Shown here piece after piece: positions 33,616 through 43,284 of a DNA stretch of 64,000 nt. The DNA is from VXMO01 sp034422835 (GTDB taxonomy: Bacteria; Chloroflexota; Dehalococcoidia; UBA6926), in the NCBI GenBank assembly GCA_034422835.1, contig DAOUJJ010000005.1, forward strand, positions 62,001 through 126,000, read 5' to 3'. The notes under the pieces are model-generated. The model searched no databases and was not told the origin of the DNA. It was given only the letters and a program-made list of their open reading frames with translations. Position 1 is the stretch's first letter. Every line of letters begins with the position of its first letter. Made by a program: the position numbers and the translations under genes.

Positions 33616-35079
33616 GTGGTCTCATCCGACTATCCCGAATATGGCTACACCGTCACCATACGCCTGGAGTATCCGAACAAGATCGGAATGCTCGGCATGA
33701 TTACAACCACTGTTGGCGAGCACGAGGCCGACATCACTGCCGTCGATCTCGTTCGCACGCGGGGTAAGCGCATCGTCCGTGACCTCACCATCGGCGTGAT
33801 GAACATGGAGCACGGACAGCGCGTCGCGCGGGCGCTGCGCAAGGCCGGCGCAAAGATCATCGCTTTCACAGACCCATCGTTCCTCGTCCACACGGGCGGC
33901 AAGATCGAGATGCACACGCGGACACCCGTTGAGAACCACCGTGATCTCTCGCAGGTGTATACGCCGGGTGTTGGCCGCGTGGCCTCCTTCATTGGTGAGA
34001 ACCCGGAGTCCGTGTGGTCGCTCACGTCCAAAGCAAACACCGTGGCCGTTGTCTCGGACGGGACGGCGGTGTTGGGACTCGGCAACATCGGGCCTGAGGC
34101 CGCCCTGCCCGTCATGGAGGGCAAAGCCATTCTCTTCAAGGAACTCGCTGACGTGGACGCATGGCCGATCTGCCTGGACACCAGTGACCCGGACCAGATT
34201 GTGGACACGGTCAAGGCGCTGGCTGTTGGGTTCGGCGGCATCAATTTGGAGGACATCTCCGCGCCGCGCTGCTTCGAGATCGAGGAGCGGCTGAAGGAGG
34301 AGCTGGATATCCCCGTGTTCCATGACGACCAGCACGGGACCGCGGTTGTCGTGACCGCAGCCCTGATCAACGCGCTCAAGATCGTCGACAAGGACATCGG
34401 CCAGCTTCGCGCCGTCATGACCGGCGCCGGGGCGAGCGGCGTGGCCACGTCGCGGATGCTCGTTGCGGCGGGACTCCGTGACCTTATCGTCTTTGACCGG
34501 CAGGGCGCTATTCACCGCGACCGCGGCGATATTGAAGGCAATACTGGCAAGATGTGGCTTGCGGAGAACACAAACCCACGCAACTTCGCCGGTGATATTC
34601 GAGCCGGCCTGAACGACGCAGACCTCTTCATCGGCCTTTCCGGGCCGGGAGTCATCGAACCCGAAGACCTGGCAAGCATGAACAGCGACGGCATCGTCTT
34701 TGCGCTGGCCAACCCCGATCCCGAAGTGTCGCCGGAAGAGGCGCATCGATACGTGCGCGTGGTGGCGACGGGGCGCTCGGACTACCCGAATCAGATCAAC
34801 AACGCTCTCTGCTTCCCCGGCCTCTTTCGCGGGGTGTTGGACGTCCGCGCGCGCAGCATCAATGAGGACATGAAGATGGCGGCGGCGCAGGCTCTTGCCG
34901 CCGTCGTGTCCAATCGCGAACTGAGCGAGGAGAACATCATCCCCAGCCTCTTCAACTCACGCGTGGTGACGGCGGTCTCACGCGCCGTGAGCAAGGCGGC
35001 TCTGCGAACCGGTGTTGCGCGCCGCTCGCGCATCCACCACGGGGAGCACATGCCCGATCTGTCGCCGCTGGCGCATTAG
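33616..35079 (+). CDS. NAD(P)-dependent malic enzyme with N-terminal ACT domain
   Basis: A 487-residue protein. Residues 8-85 are an ACT domain (YTVTIRLEYPNKIGMLGMITTTVGEHEADITAVDLV); the rest is malic enzyme: VYTPGVGRVASFI, the Lys of TSKANTVAVVSDGTAVLGLGNIGP, FHDDQHGTAVVV (metal-binding Glu/Asp region) and GAGASGVATSRML (nucleotide site). It decarboxylates malate to pyruvate; the ACT domain suggests amino-acid or metabolite control. GTG 33616 has GGGAGG about 6 bases upstream; TTG 33601 is a weaker choice. Confidence 0.94.
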   Translation: MVSSDYPEYGYTVTIRLEYPNKIGMLGMITTTVGEHEADITAVDLVRTRGKRIVRDLTIGVMNMEHGQRVARALRKAGAKIIAFTDPSFLVHTGGKIEMHTRTPVENHRDLSQVYTPGVGRVASFIGENPESVWSLTSKANTVAVVSDGTAVLGLGNIGPEAALPVMEGKAILFKELADVDAWPICLDTSDPDQIVDTVKALAVGFGGINLEDISAPRCFEIEERLKEELDIPVFHDDQHGTAVVVTAALINALKIVDKDIGQLRAVMTGAGASGVATSRMLVAAGLRDLIVFDRQGAIHRDRGDIEGNTGKMWLAENTNPRNFAGDIRAGLNDADLFIGLSGPGVIEPEDLASMNSDGIVFALANPDPEVSPEEAHRYVRVVATGRSDYPNQINNALCFPGLFRGVLDVRARSINEDMKMAAAQALAAVVSNRELSEENIIPSLFNSRVVTAVSRAVSKAALRTGVARRSRIHHGEHMPDLSPLAH

Positions 35080-35085
35080 ACGTCG

Positions 35086-35119
35086 TTAGGCACATCAGCC
35101 TTTTCGAGCGTTTGCCTAA
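35086..35119. terminator. inverted repeat between convergent malic enzyme and DedA genes
   Basis: TTAGGCA (35086-35092) pairs with TGCCTAA (35113-35119) over a 20-base loop containing CCTTTTCG. It overlaps the DedA stop codon. It may end transcription in both directions, but the long loop makes this uncertain. Confidence 0.3.
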
Positions 35120-35754
35120 CCCCTCTTTCGTTTTCTCCACCTGTAGGCGCGCCAGCCAAAGAAAGCCACGACAGCCACCGCTATCAATATCAGCGTGGCG
35201 TTCTGATAAGGTCCCGTAATCTCCGTGATTCTCTCCCAATTCTCGCCAAGCACCCGGCCTATGTAGGTCTGGATGAGGCTCCAGATGAATGTTCCGAGGG
35301 TCGTATACAGCAGAAACTTTAGAAGATTCATGCGGGTATAGCCCGCCGGAATCGAAATCACACTGCGGATGATGGGGATGAGCCGCCCAAAGACGATGGC
35401 AGCCTCCCCGTACTTTTCAAACCACGCAGTTGCGCGGTCGAGGTCGTTCTCGGAGATAAACGCATATTTCCCGTATACGGCGACAATATGGCGCACGCCG
35501 GCTTCCCGGGCGAAATAGCCTACGCCATAGAGAACCAGCGCCCCAATCACGGAGCCCGCCGTGCCGGCAGCAACAACGCCCCAGAAGTTCAGCTCGTCTC
35601 TTGCGGAGAGCGCGCCGGCGAATGGGAGAACGAATTCAGACGGCACCGGAGGAAAGATGTTCTCGGCGGCCATGAGAAAAACGATTCCGGGGTAGCCGAT
35701 GGCAAGGATGACTTCCTGGATCCACCCGCCCAGAGTCTCAATGATGCCGGTCAC
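35116..35754 (-). CDS. DedA-family membrane protein
   Basis: A 212-residue polytopic protein of the DedA/SNARE-associated family, implicated in lipid scrambling and proton-linked envelope homeostasis. EN(I)FPPVPSEFVLPFAG carries the conserved acidic residue of the first re-entrant region, and FGRLIPIIRSVISIPAGYTRM the Arg-containing motif. It starts with GTG 35754, 3 bases after the hydrolase stop. Confidence 0.92.
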   Translation of the reverse strand: MTGIIETLGGWIQEVILAIGYPGIVFLMAAENIFPPVPSEFVLPFAGALSARDELNFWGVVAAGTAGSVIGALVLYGVGYFAREAGVRHIVAVYGKYAFISENDLDRATAWFEKYGEAAIVFGRLIPIIRSVISIPAGYTRMNLLKFLLYTTLGTFIWSLIQTYIGRVLGENWERITEITGPYQNATLILIAVAVVAFFGWRAYRWRKRKRG

Positions 35755-35757
35755 GGC

Positions 35758-36552
35758 TTACGCCTTGAGAGTCTCCACCAACCAATTGACGGCGATGTCC
35801 ACGGCCTCCACGTTGCTGCGGAATCGATGCCCCGCCCCCGGCAGCATCATCAACTCCGTCACGGATTCATCGGACGCCGCCAACAGCGCGTGAGCGTCCC
35901 CCGGCGGCACAACGTCATCCGCGTCGCCGTGCATGAGCAGCAAAGGCCGCGGCGCCACACGGGCAACCGACTGCGTCACGTCCATTTCCCCGTACTCATC
36001 AGCCCATTTTTCAACGGACGGTGGAAAGTCGGGGTCACGGATGATGCCAACGTCTCTGGCGTTCTGCACCATCTCCTCCGGTGAGCGGCTCCACCGCGAG
36101 CGGGCCGGTGAGGCGAACGAGAGAACAGCCGCAACCTCCGGCCTGCGTGCCGCCACATGGATCGCCACACGCGCACCCATGCTTGAGCCAAGCACGCCGA
36201 TGCGGTCGATGTCCACCTCGGGACGCTCCCACACCCATGACAGCACGGCCTCCAGGTCTTGCGCCCATCCCAGCGGATGAAAATTGCCGCCGCTCTCGCC
36301 CGTCCCACGGAAATTGAAAATCACGGCGGCAAGGCCGCGGTGGGCGCATAGCTCCGCAATCTCGGCGTACGTCAGGCCCTCATCTGTTGGCGCGGACAGT
36401 GTGATATCCGCCGTTGGCGTGGGGCGGGCGGCGGGCATCCCATGGCAGAGAACCACTGCCGGATGCGGCCCCTGCCCGTCCGGTATGGAGATAGCGCCGA
36501 CCAGCTCAATGCCGTCGCTGTCGATTGTTATGCGTTCAGTCGTGACGGGCAT
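35758..36552 (-). CDS. alpha/beta hydrolase
   Basis: A 264-residue serine hydrolase. GSSMG places nucleophile Ser124; HGDADDVVPPGDA gives the Asp and PGAGHRF the His; FNFRGTGESGG is the oxyanion region. Resembles bacterial esterases/dipeptidyl-peptidase-like hydrolases (CocE/PldB-like short forms). Substrate unknown. It lies between secF and DedA on the same strand. Confidence 0.9.
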   Translation of the reverse strand: MPVTTERITIDSDGIELVGAISIPDGQGPHPAVVLCHGMPAARPTPTADITLSAPTDEGLTYAEIAELCAHRGLAAVIFNFRGTGESGGNFHPLGWAQDLEAVLSWVWERPEVDIDRIGVLGSSMGARVAIHVAARRPEVAAVLSFASPARSRWSRSPEEMVQNARDVGIIRDPDFPPSVEKWADEYGEMDVTQSVARVAPRPLLLMHGDADDVVPPGDAHALLAASDESVTELMMLPGAGHRFRSNVEAVDIAVNWLVETLKA

Positions 36553-36596
36553 GATCTTGCCTCCGCGAACGCCCTGCCCTCGCTATTGCCGGCTTG

Positions 36597-37565
36597 CTAG
36601 GGCGCGCTAGCCGATGGGGCTGCTGATGGAGTCGAGCCGCCGCGTCCGCCGCCGATGAACGGCAGGCTGCCGAAACTCCGCGTCTCCCATGACACGATCA
36701 CCTGCGAGGCGGTGAAGATGGAGCTGTACGTTCCGGACACGACGCCAATGATCATCACGAAGAGGAAATCGCGAATCGTCGCCGGGCCAAGCAGGAACAG
36801 TGCCAACAGCACCACAAGGGTCGTAAAGCTCGTGTTGATTGAACGCCCCATGCTTTCCATGATCGAGTAGTTGGTGGTAGCGACGATGTCTCGGTTCGTA
36901 TCTCGCAGGATGTTCTCGCGGATGCGGTCGAAGATAACGATGGTGTCATTGATGCTGTAGCCGAGCAGGGTCAGCACGCCGACGAGGAACATGCTGCTGA
37001 TTTCAAGATGCAGCCATTGAGAGCCCACGAGCATGAACAGCCCCGCCATGGCAAATGCAACGGCGATGTCATGCACAAGGGCGATGATGGCCGCGATGCC
37101 ATAGCGGAACGGGTGCCGGATACTGCGGAATGCGTAGACGATGTAGCCGAGAATGCCGACCACCGCGATGAGGACGGCGATCAGTCCGTTCCGCACCGTC
37201 TCACGGGCGACGGCGGGTGAGACCAGGTCAAAGCTGTAACCCTGCAGTGGCCCGGCGTATTCCTCCAACGCGTTGCGCACGTCCAACTGTTGGCGTTCGG
37301 AGGCGTCCGCCAACGGCAGCCGCAGGAAATACTCGCGGTCGCCAAACCCCTGCACCACCGCGCCCTCATATCCGAGTGATTCAATGGCGAGGTCCACGTC
37401 CTCCTGCTCAGTTGCATTGACGAACGTCGCGTCAACGGCGGCGCCGCTGCTGAACTCGATGCTGAAGCTCAGGCCGGGGCCGAGGAACAGCGCGGCCAGC
37501 CCGGCGGCGATAAGCACGAGGGAAAAGAGGAAGTACGTGGCGCGGTATTTGGCAAAGTTGATCAT
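36597..37565 (-). CDS. secF: protein translocase subunit SecF
   Basis: A 322-residue six-segment membrane protein that with SecD uses the proton gradient to help release secreted proteins from SecYEG. LSFSIEFSSGAAVDATF, the periplasmic domain, then SINDTIVIFDRIREN and SFTTLVVLLALFLLG are SecF hallmarks. ATG 37565 follows the secD stop by 13 bases; the open frame above it is not used. The tail is Gly/Ser/Ala-rich. Confidence 0.95.
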   Translation of the reverse strand: MINFAKYRATYFLFSLVLIAAGLAALFLGPGLSFSIEFSSGAAVDATFVNATEQEDVDLAIESLGYEGAVVQGFGDREYFLRLPLADASERQQLDVRNALEEYAGPLQGYSFDLVSPAVARETVRNGLIAVLIAVVGILGYIVYAFRSIRHPFRYGIAAIIALVHDIAVAFAMAGLFMLVGSQWLHLEISSMFLVGVLTLLGYSINDTIVIFDRIRENILRDTNRDIVATTNYSIMESMGRSINTSFTTLVVLLALFLLGPATIRDFLFVMIIGVVSGTYSSIFTASQVIVSWETRSFGSLPFIGGGRGGSTPSAAPSASAP

Positions 37566-37578
37566 TCTTGGCTTCCCT

Positions 37579-39282
37579 TTACGGAATATAGAGCCTCGTC
37601 TTGCGGAGTGGCTCAAAGTTGGTTACGAGGCGCAGCAGGCGGCGTGTGATGACGAGGGCGCTGAACATGCTGAGCACAACGCCGATAGCAAGAGTAAGCG
37701 CAAAGCCCTGCACGAGGCTTGCGCCGAGCCGCTCGCCGAACCAGAAGAGGATGGCGGCGATGATAAGCGTCGTGAAATTGCCGTCCCTGATGGCGGGCCA
37801 TGCGCGGTTGAATCCGATATCGATAGCCGAACCCATGCTGCGGCCTGCCCGCAATTCCTCCTTCATCCGTTCGAATATCAGGACATTGGCGTCAACAGCC
37901 AAGCCGAATGAGAGAACGAATGCCGCGAGGCCGGAGAGGGTTAGCACGACGGGAATCGACTTGAACACGCCAAGCACGAGGAGCGCATAGATGATGAGCG
38001 CAATTGCCGCCACAACCCCGTTCATGCGGTAGTAGAGCACCATGAACAGCGCGACCAGCAGGATACCGACCATGCCGGCGCGGAGGCCGCGCTCAAGCGC
38101 GTCGGCCCCGAGGAATGCGTCCACGTCACGCTCAAGGATCGGCTCCTTTTCAAGCGGTATCGGGAACGCGCCCGCGTTGAGTTGGATGGCGAGGATCTGC
38201 GCCTCTTCAAGATCGAGTCCGGTTATGCGGGGGCTCGTTGGGATTTCGGACTGTATGCGCGGGGTGAGGATGGCTTCGCCGTCAAGGAAGATGCCTAGCA
38301 GTTGGCCAACCATACGCCTTGACACCAGCCTGAACGCCTCACGGCCCTGGCTGTCCATCTGGAAATAGACTTCCGGAGCGCCCGTTGTGGGGTTGAATCC
38401 CACCTGCGCGGACCCCGGCTCAAGCCGGTCACCCGTCAGTTCAACCTCTTCTCCATCGACAACCGCCGTCGCAATCTCCCATTCCAGACGGAACTCCGGT
38501 TCAGGCTCAGGCGTCGGCGTTTCTTCCACCGCTTCGGTTTGGCCTTCCGCAGGAGTCGCTTCCGGGGTCGTTTCGGCAACGACAGTTGGCTCAGTATCGG
38601 CGGTTGGTTCAGGGGTTGTCTGAGCCGCTATTGATTGAGAGACGTTTGCAATCTTGGGCGCCGATGTCGTTCCGTCCGAGGGCCCCGCGGTTGAGTCCGC
38701 GGCATCGGACGGAGTTTGGTCAGCGGGCGCAGGTGTCGATTCCGCGCCCTCCCCAATGGTGGGCTCTGCTTCAGAAATTGCCTCCGCATCAGTCGCGTCA
38801 TCGGATTCCGTTTCGGTTTCGGTGACTGTCTCCTCACCGGGTTCGATGGGTATCGGGATAAGCTCACGGAAATCAAGGACGGCGGGAGCGCCGATAAGGT
38901 CCTTGGCCGCCTGCACGTCCTGCACGCCCGGCAGCTGAACGACGATGCGGTTTGCGCCGAGCGTCTGAATGAGAGGCTCCGCCACGCCGAATTGGTCGAC
39001 GCGCGTGCGGATGATCTGCACCACGCCCTGCAGCTGCTCGGGGGTGGGATTCGGATCGACGGTTTCATAAACGAGATGGACGCCGCCCTGCAGATCGAGT
39101 CCGAGTGTGAGGCCAAGCGGCGTATCCTGCTGGCCCCGCTCGATGTCCGTCAGGGGGATGCGCCACTCATCGCGCACAAGGCTGAGCGCCGCAAACAAAA
39201 CAAAGAGAACGATAAACCCGGGGATGATCCATCTGCGCAGCCGAAGGCCGACTGCGCCCAGTAAGCCGCTCAATCGCTCCAA
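37579..39282 (-). CDS. secD: protein translocase subunit SecD with acidic insertion
   Basis: A 567-residue SecD. GLDLQGGVHLVYE (61-73) begins the periplasmic domain; IRTRVDQFGVAEPLIQ and RIVVQLPGV follow, and the membrane part has GLAVDANVLIFERMKEEL. Residues about 146-262, in the periplasmic domain, form a Thr/Glu/Pro/Ala-rich low-complexity block not found in standard SecD. It lies after cca by 15 bases. Confidence 0.95.
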   Translation of the reverse strand: MERLSGLLGAVGLRLRRWIIPGFIVLFVLFAALSLVRDEWRIPLTDIERGQQDTPLGLTLGLDLQGGVHLVYETVDPNPTPEQLQGVVQIIRTRVDQFGVAEPLIQTLGANRIVVQLPGVQDVQAAKDLIGAPAVLDFRELIPIPIEPGEETVTETETESDDATDAEAISEAEPTIGEGAESTPAPADQTPSDAADSTAGPSDGTTSAPKIANVSQSIAAQTTPEPTADTEPTVVAETTPEATPAEGQTEAVEETPTPEPEPEFRLEWEIATAVVDGEEVELTGDRLEPGSAQVGFNPTTGAPEVYFQMDSQGREAFRLVSRRMVGQLLGIFLDGEAILTPRIQSEIPTSPRITGLDLEEAQILAIQLNAGAFPIPLEKEPILERDVDAFLGADALERGLRAGMVGILLVALFMVLYYRMNGVVAAIALIIYALLVLGVFKSIPVVLTLSGLAAFVLSFGLAVDANVLIFERMKEELRAGRSMGSAIDIGFNRAWPAIRDGNFTTLIIAAILFWFGERLGASLVQGFALTLAIGVVLSMFSALVITRRLLRLVTNFEPLRKTRLYIP

Positions 39283-39297
39283 CTCAGTTCCCTCTCC

Positions 39298-40824
39298 TCA
39301 TTGCATTGTCTCCCCGCGCTCACCTGCCGGGGCGCCGAATCGTGCCTCCCATTCCCTGCGGGCAAACCCAAGCGCCTCCTCGGGGGTCGACACCTCGTCC
39401 GCGGCCAACGCCTCCCTGACAGCCTCAAGTATCTGCCCCAACTGCGGGCCGGGGCCAACGCCAAGAGCTTTCATGAGCATGTGGCCATTCACCACCATTG
39501 GCGCGGCCATGTCATCAGCGGGCTCGGCGAGAATCGACTCCATCACTAGGCTACAGTGGCTGACCCGCCTTCGCCACTCATTGGGGTCGAGCATGGGGCC
39601 CTTTGCGGCCAGAAAGTCGGCCATGCTCAGCCACACTGCTCCGATTGCCGCATCGCCGAGATCACGCTTGAAACGATAGAGAGCGCGGCGCGTTGGCGTC
39701 TGAAGATTGTTGCTGAGCTGCATGGGGCGCAGGTGCTGCCGCACAAGCAGGGTGACGTAGGCGTTGGCGCGGCGGCTGAAATGCAGCCGTTCCATCACGA
39801 CCTCCGTCACATCGGCTCCCTGCTCCGGGTGGCCGAGAAAGCGCGTCCTGCCGGATTCTTCAACGGTCTTTGTCTCCGGCTTGGCGATGTCATGCAGCAG
39901 ACATGCAAGCCTGGTCAGAACGGCCCGGTCTACTCCGCCGGACACCTCTTCCGCGAAATAGCCGGCAACGTGCTCGCTCCACGGCATCTGGGACAGGCTG
40001 GGATCGGCGATCCGTCTGTCACCGTCAAGCAGGCCGTCCATGAATCCGACGGTCTCCACAAGATGGTCGAACACGTCCCAGTAGTGCTCAATCGGCTGCG
40101 TCACACCGCGCGCGGCATCAAGTTCCGGCAGAATCCGGCTGAGTACGCCGATGTCATCAAGAAGGCGCAGGGCGGATTTTGTATCGCTCAGCCCCAACAG
40201 CTTGCAGAACTCGTCACGTAGCCGATCCGGTGAAACATCCGCGATGTGGGCGGCGTCGCGCTTGGCCAGCTCCGTCGTCCCCTCATCGACAGCGAAACCC
40301 AACTGCCCTGCCAGTCTCGCAAGGCGCATGAGTCGAATCCCATCATCGGCATAGATGGTGGGTTTGACGGCACGGAGAACACGTTCCTTGAGATCAGCGC
40401 AGCCGTCGAGCGGATCGATGAGATCATCCGGTGTCTGCCAGCTATCCAGCGGCAGCGCCATTGCGTTGACGGTGAAATCACGCCGCCCAAGTTCCGAGGC
40501 AATGTCCCGATTCCCAAGCGGCGTGATATCCAGAGTGGCGCGCTCCCCTGCTTCATCCACCGCGGAAAGCACACGGACATAGTTCCGGTCCTGGTCAAGG
40601 TGATAGAACGCGCCGCCGATCTCGTCCGCGAACTGTCTGCCCAGCTGCGGAACGTTCGCCGCATCCACCACCAGATCGGCGTCCGCGGTTGGAACGCCAA
40701 GGAGCATATCGCGAACGGAGCCGCCAACTACCCACGCTGCGGCCTGCCGCCCGGCAAGAAAGACGCGGGCGCGTTCGAGCATCTCGCCGATAGCTGTCCC
40801 GCGAACGTCGGCGGGAGACACCAT
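39298..40824 (-). CDS. cca: CCA tRNA nucleotidyltransferase / poly(A) polymerase family
   Basis: A 508-residue class II nucleotidyltransferase. AWVVGGSVRDMLLGVPTADADLVV gives the GGxxR and DxD metal motifs; RRDFTVNAMAL and IYADDGIRLMRLARLAGQLGF follow. An HD domain with LACLLHDIAKP and RTRFLGHPEQGADV lies in the middle. It adds or repairs CCA ends of tRNA. ATG 40824 starts 5 bases after the def stop; the frame above it is a shadow. Confidence 0.93.
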   Translation of the reverse strand: MVSPADVRGTAIGEMLERARVFLAGRQAAAWVVGGSVRDMLLGVPTADADLVVDAANVPQLGRQFADEIGGAFYHLDQDRNYVRVLSAVDEAGERATLDITPLGNRDIASELGRRDFTVNAMALPLDSWQTPDDLIDPLDGCADLKERVLRAVKPTIYADDGIRLMRLARLAGQLGFAVDEGTTELAKRDAAHIADVSPDRLRDEFCKLLGLSDTKSALRLLDDIGVLSRILPELDAARGVTQPIEHYWDVFDHLVETVGFMDGLLDGDRRIADPSLSQMPWSEHVAGYFAEEVSGGVDRAVLTRLACLLHDIAKPETKTVEESGRTRFLGHPEQGADVTEVVMERLHFSRRANAYVTLLVRQHLRPMQLSNNLQTPTRRALYRFKRDLGDAAIGAVWLSMADFLAAKGPMLDPNEWRRRVSHCSLVMESILAEPADDMAAPMVVNGHMLMKALGVGPGPQLGQILEAVREALAADEVSTPEEALGFARREWEARFGAPAGERGETMQ

Positions 40825-40829
40825 CACGC

Positions 40830-41450
40830 TCACCGTCGACGCACGACCGGCGCAACGGGCCGGCGCAGTCGCCAAATAAGGTTTGGGTCGGGCGGCGGCT
40901 TTGGCTCCCCATCTTCAGACGCCTGCCTCTCAACGTCTACATCTGCCCGCAAATCGAGAGGGTACAAGTCCTCGATACGTTCCATGCGATCGATGTACAG
41001 AATGCCGTTGAGGTGGTCGGTCTCATGCTCCAGCGCCTGCGCCAGCAGTCCGTCCGCCTTTATCCTTACCTCTTGTCCATCCAGGTCAAGGGCCTTGACG
41101 GTCACACGCTCTGAGCGAATCAGCTTGCCGCGCCAGCCCGGGATGCTAAGGCAGCCCTCCTCAACCTCCCGCTCGCCCACACGCCGTATGATCTCCGGAT
41201 TGATTAAGATGTGCGACACGTGCTCCTGCACAACGTTGCCGTCCTCATCGCGTTCCTCAGGAACCTCGATGTACGTCATACGCAGGCTGCGCCCCACCTG
41301 GTTGGCGGCGATTCCGACGCCGTGTTCCTTGTACATGGTCTCGATCATGTCATCGACAAGCGCACGCAGTGCGGGTGTAACGTTTGGCACGCGCTTCGTC
41401 TTTTCGCGCAGGACGGGGTCAGGTATGTGACGAACGGGAATGACACTCAT
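40830..41450 (-). CDS. def: peptide deformylase
   Basis: A 206-residue deformylase removing N-formyl from nascent proteins. All three motifs are present: GVGIAANQVG, EEGCLSIPG (metal Cys) and HETDHLNG (metal His pair and Glu). It has a C-terminal extension of about 35 polar residues. ATG 41450 preferred; TTG 41459 would add three residues. Between ruvB and cca. Confidence 0.96.
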   Translation of the reverse strand: MSVIPVRHIPDPVLREKTKRVPNVTPALRALVDDMIETMYKEHGVGIAANQVGRSLRMTYIEVPEERDEDGNVVQEHVSHILINPEIIRRVGEREVEEGCLSIPGWRGKLIRSERVTVKALDLDGQEVRIKADGLLAQALEHETDHLNGILYIDRMERIEDLYPLDLRADVDVERQASEDGEPKPPPDPNLIWRLRRPVAPVVRRR

Positions 41451-41483
41451 AAGCGGCAACTTAGATTATAGCTGAGCCGCCAA

Positions 41484-42533
41484 CTACAACAATTGAGGGC
41501 GGTTCGGGTCCGGGCCACTGTCCTGTGCGGGGGGCTCGACGCCGAGATGTTCATAGGCGCGGCGAGTGGCGCGACGGCCTCGCGGCGTCCTGTCCAGGAA
41601 GCCCAGCTGCAGCAGGTACGGCTCATAGACATCCATCACGGTGTCCGGCTCCTCAGCAATGGATGACGCCAATGTTTCCAGCCCCACCGGTCCCCCGCTA
41701 AACGTATTGATGAGGCTGTCCAGAACGCGGTGATCCGTGTCATCGAGCCCGAGCGAGTCGATGCCGAGACTGTTCAGTGCCTCACGCGCGGCCTCGCCTG
41801 TCACCGTGCCATCGCCCTTGACCTGAGCATAATCACGGACGCGGCGGAGCAGCCTGTTGGCAACACGCGGCGTTCCCCGGGACCGCCCCGCAATCTCCAC
41901 AAGGCCGTCACTTCTCGCATCAACGTTCAGCACAGTGGCGGAGCGAACGAGAATCCTCTCGATCTCCTCCGGTGAGTAGAAGTCCAGCCGATACGTCGCG
42001 CCGAAACGGTCGCGAAGGGGGTTGCTGAGGAGAGCATAGCGCGTCGTGGCGCCGACGAGCGTGAACGGCGGCAGGCTCACGCGCACGGAATGCGCGCCCG
42101 GCCCCTTGCCGATCATGATGTCCAGCACGTGATCCTCCATGACGGGATAGAGCACCTCCTCAACGGAGCGCGGTAGACGGTGGAACTCATCCACAAACAG
42201 CACATCGTGCGGACGGAGTTGGGTGAGCATCTGCGCGAGATCGCCCGCGCGAGTGAATGACGGCCCGGCGGTGACGCGGACGCTGACGCCCATCTCTGCC
42301 GCGATGATAAACGCGAGCGTCGTCTTGCCGAGGCCGGGAGGTCCGTGCATGAGAACGTGATCCAGCGGCTCATTCCGCTGCAGGGCGGCCTGGATGGAGA
42401 CCTTGAGATTGTCGATGACGCGGCTTTGGCCGACGTAGTCCGGCAGGCGGCGAGGGCGCAGACCGCTCTCAAGCGCGGTGTCCTCGTTCTGCGTTTCCGG
42501 CGCGACTAGCCGATCCTCTGTAGGCTCCGTCAT
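41484..42533 (-). CDS. ruvB: Holliday junction branch-migration helicase RuvB
   Basis: A 349-residue AAA+ motor of normal length. GPPGLGKTTLAFIIAAEM is Walker A, LFVDEFHRL Walker B (DEFH), and the ARSGTPR-like SRGTPRVANRLLRRVRDYAQV gives sensor II and winged-helix entry. It moves Holliday junctions with RuvA, which is not in this window. Confidence 0.97.
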   Translation of the reverse strand: MTEPTEDRLVAPETQNEDTALESGLRPRRLPDYVGQSRVIDNLKVSIQAALQRNEPLDHVLMHGPPGLGKTTLAFIIAAEMGVSVRVTAGPSFTRAGDLAQMLTQLRPHDVLFVDEFHRLPRSVEEVLYPVMEDHVLDIMIGKGPGAHSVRVSLPPFTLVGATTRYALLSNPLRDRFGATYRLDFYSPEEIERILVRSATVLNVDARSDGLVEIAGRSRGTPRVANRLLRRVRDYAQVKGDGTVTGEAAREALNSLGIDSLGLDDTDHRVLDSLINTFSGGPVGLETLASSIAEEPDTVMDVYEPYLLQLGFLDRTPRGRRATRRAYEHLGVEPPAQDSGPDPNRPQLL

Positions 42534-42545
42534 GCCGGTATTGTG

Positions 42546-43253
42546 TCACGTACGGGCGCGAGACTGCATCCGCCGTTGCATGGCCTCGGATGGCTTGGCC
42601 ATCTTGTGGCCGGTGGTGAGTTTGTTCTGCACTTCCCGGATGATGCGGGGCGCGAGCCTGCCCTTATGCCGCTCGATGAACGCCAGGACGGGCGCGGGAT
42701 CGCGTTGGCCGAGTTCACGCAATGCCCAGCTCAGCGCCTTTATGTGCAGGTCCGCCCGTTCATCGATGAACAACTCGCAGATCGCCAACGTTCGCGCGGC
42801 ATCGCCCTTGCCAAGATGCCGTTCGTTCAGAGCGATGGTCGAGACCAGCCCTACCCTCTGCCACCAGAAGTTTTTTGACCGTGCCCACGCCAGCACATCG
42901 GAATCAGCGATCTGGCCACGCTGCCAAGCGGGGCCGCTCAGCTTGCGGGCAAAGTGATCGACCGATGCCCACCCGTCCAGCGTTCGGCCAAGTCGTTCCA
43001 GCATCCGCCCATCCAGGGAGTCCCGCAGTCCGCGATGACGATATGCAATCTCAAACGCAACCGTTCGCGCAGCATCATGGAGTTCGTCAGTTTCAATCAG
43101 CGCGTCACACAGAGCAAATACCGACTCGGCATCCACGCCGTCGGCCTTGAGTTGCTTAGTAGCGGCAGTTGCTACCGCACGCATGACAGGCCTGCGGAGA
43201 GGCTGTTCGCTCTCTACAAGCGAACGCAGGATGGATTCAACCGTGACCGGCAT
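42546..43253 (-). CDS. DNA alkylation repair protein (AlkD-like HEAT repeat)
   Basis: A 235-residue all-helical protein. WASVDHFARKLSGPAWQRG, SKNFWWQRVGLVSTIALNERH and HIKALSWALRELGQRDPAPVLAFIERHKGRLAPRIIREVQNKL match the AlkC/AlkD HEAT-like glycosylase family, which excises alkylated purines. The conserved Trp-Trp pair is present; the catalytic Asp probably lies in the DHF segment. It sits 12 bases upstream of ruvB, a DNA-repair neighbour. Confidence 0.88.
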   Translation of the reverse strand: MPVTVESILRSLVESEQPLRRPVMRAVATAATKQLKADGVDAESVFALCDALIETDELHDAARTVAFEIAYRHRGLRDSLDGRMLERLGRTLDGWASVDHFARKLSGPAWQRGQIADSDVLAWARSKNFWWQRVGLVSTIALNERHLGKGDAARTLAICELFIDERADLHIKALSWALRELGQRDPAPVLAFIERHKGRLAPRIIREVQNKLTTGHKMAKPSEAMQRRMQSRART

Positions 43254-43284
43254 GTGCCCGCTCCGGCAGAGCAGTCCTGCCTGT

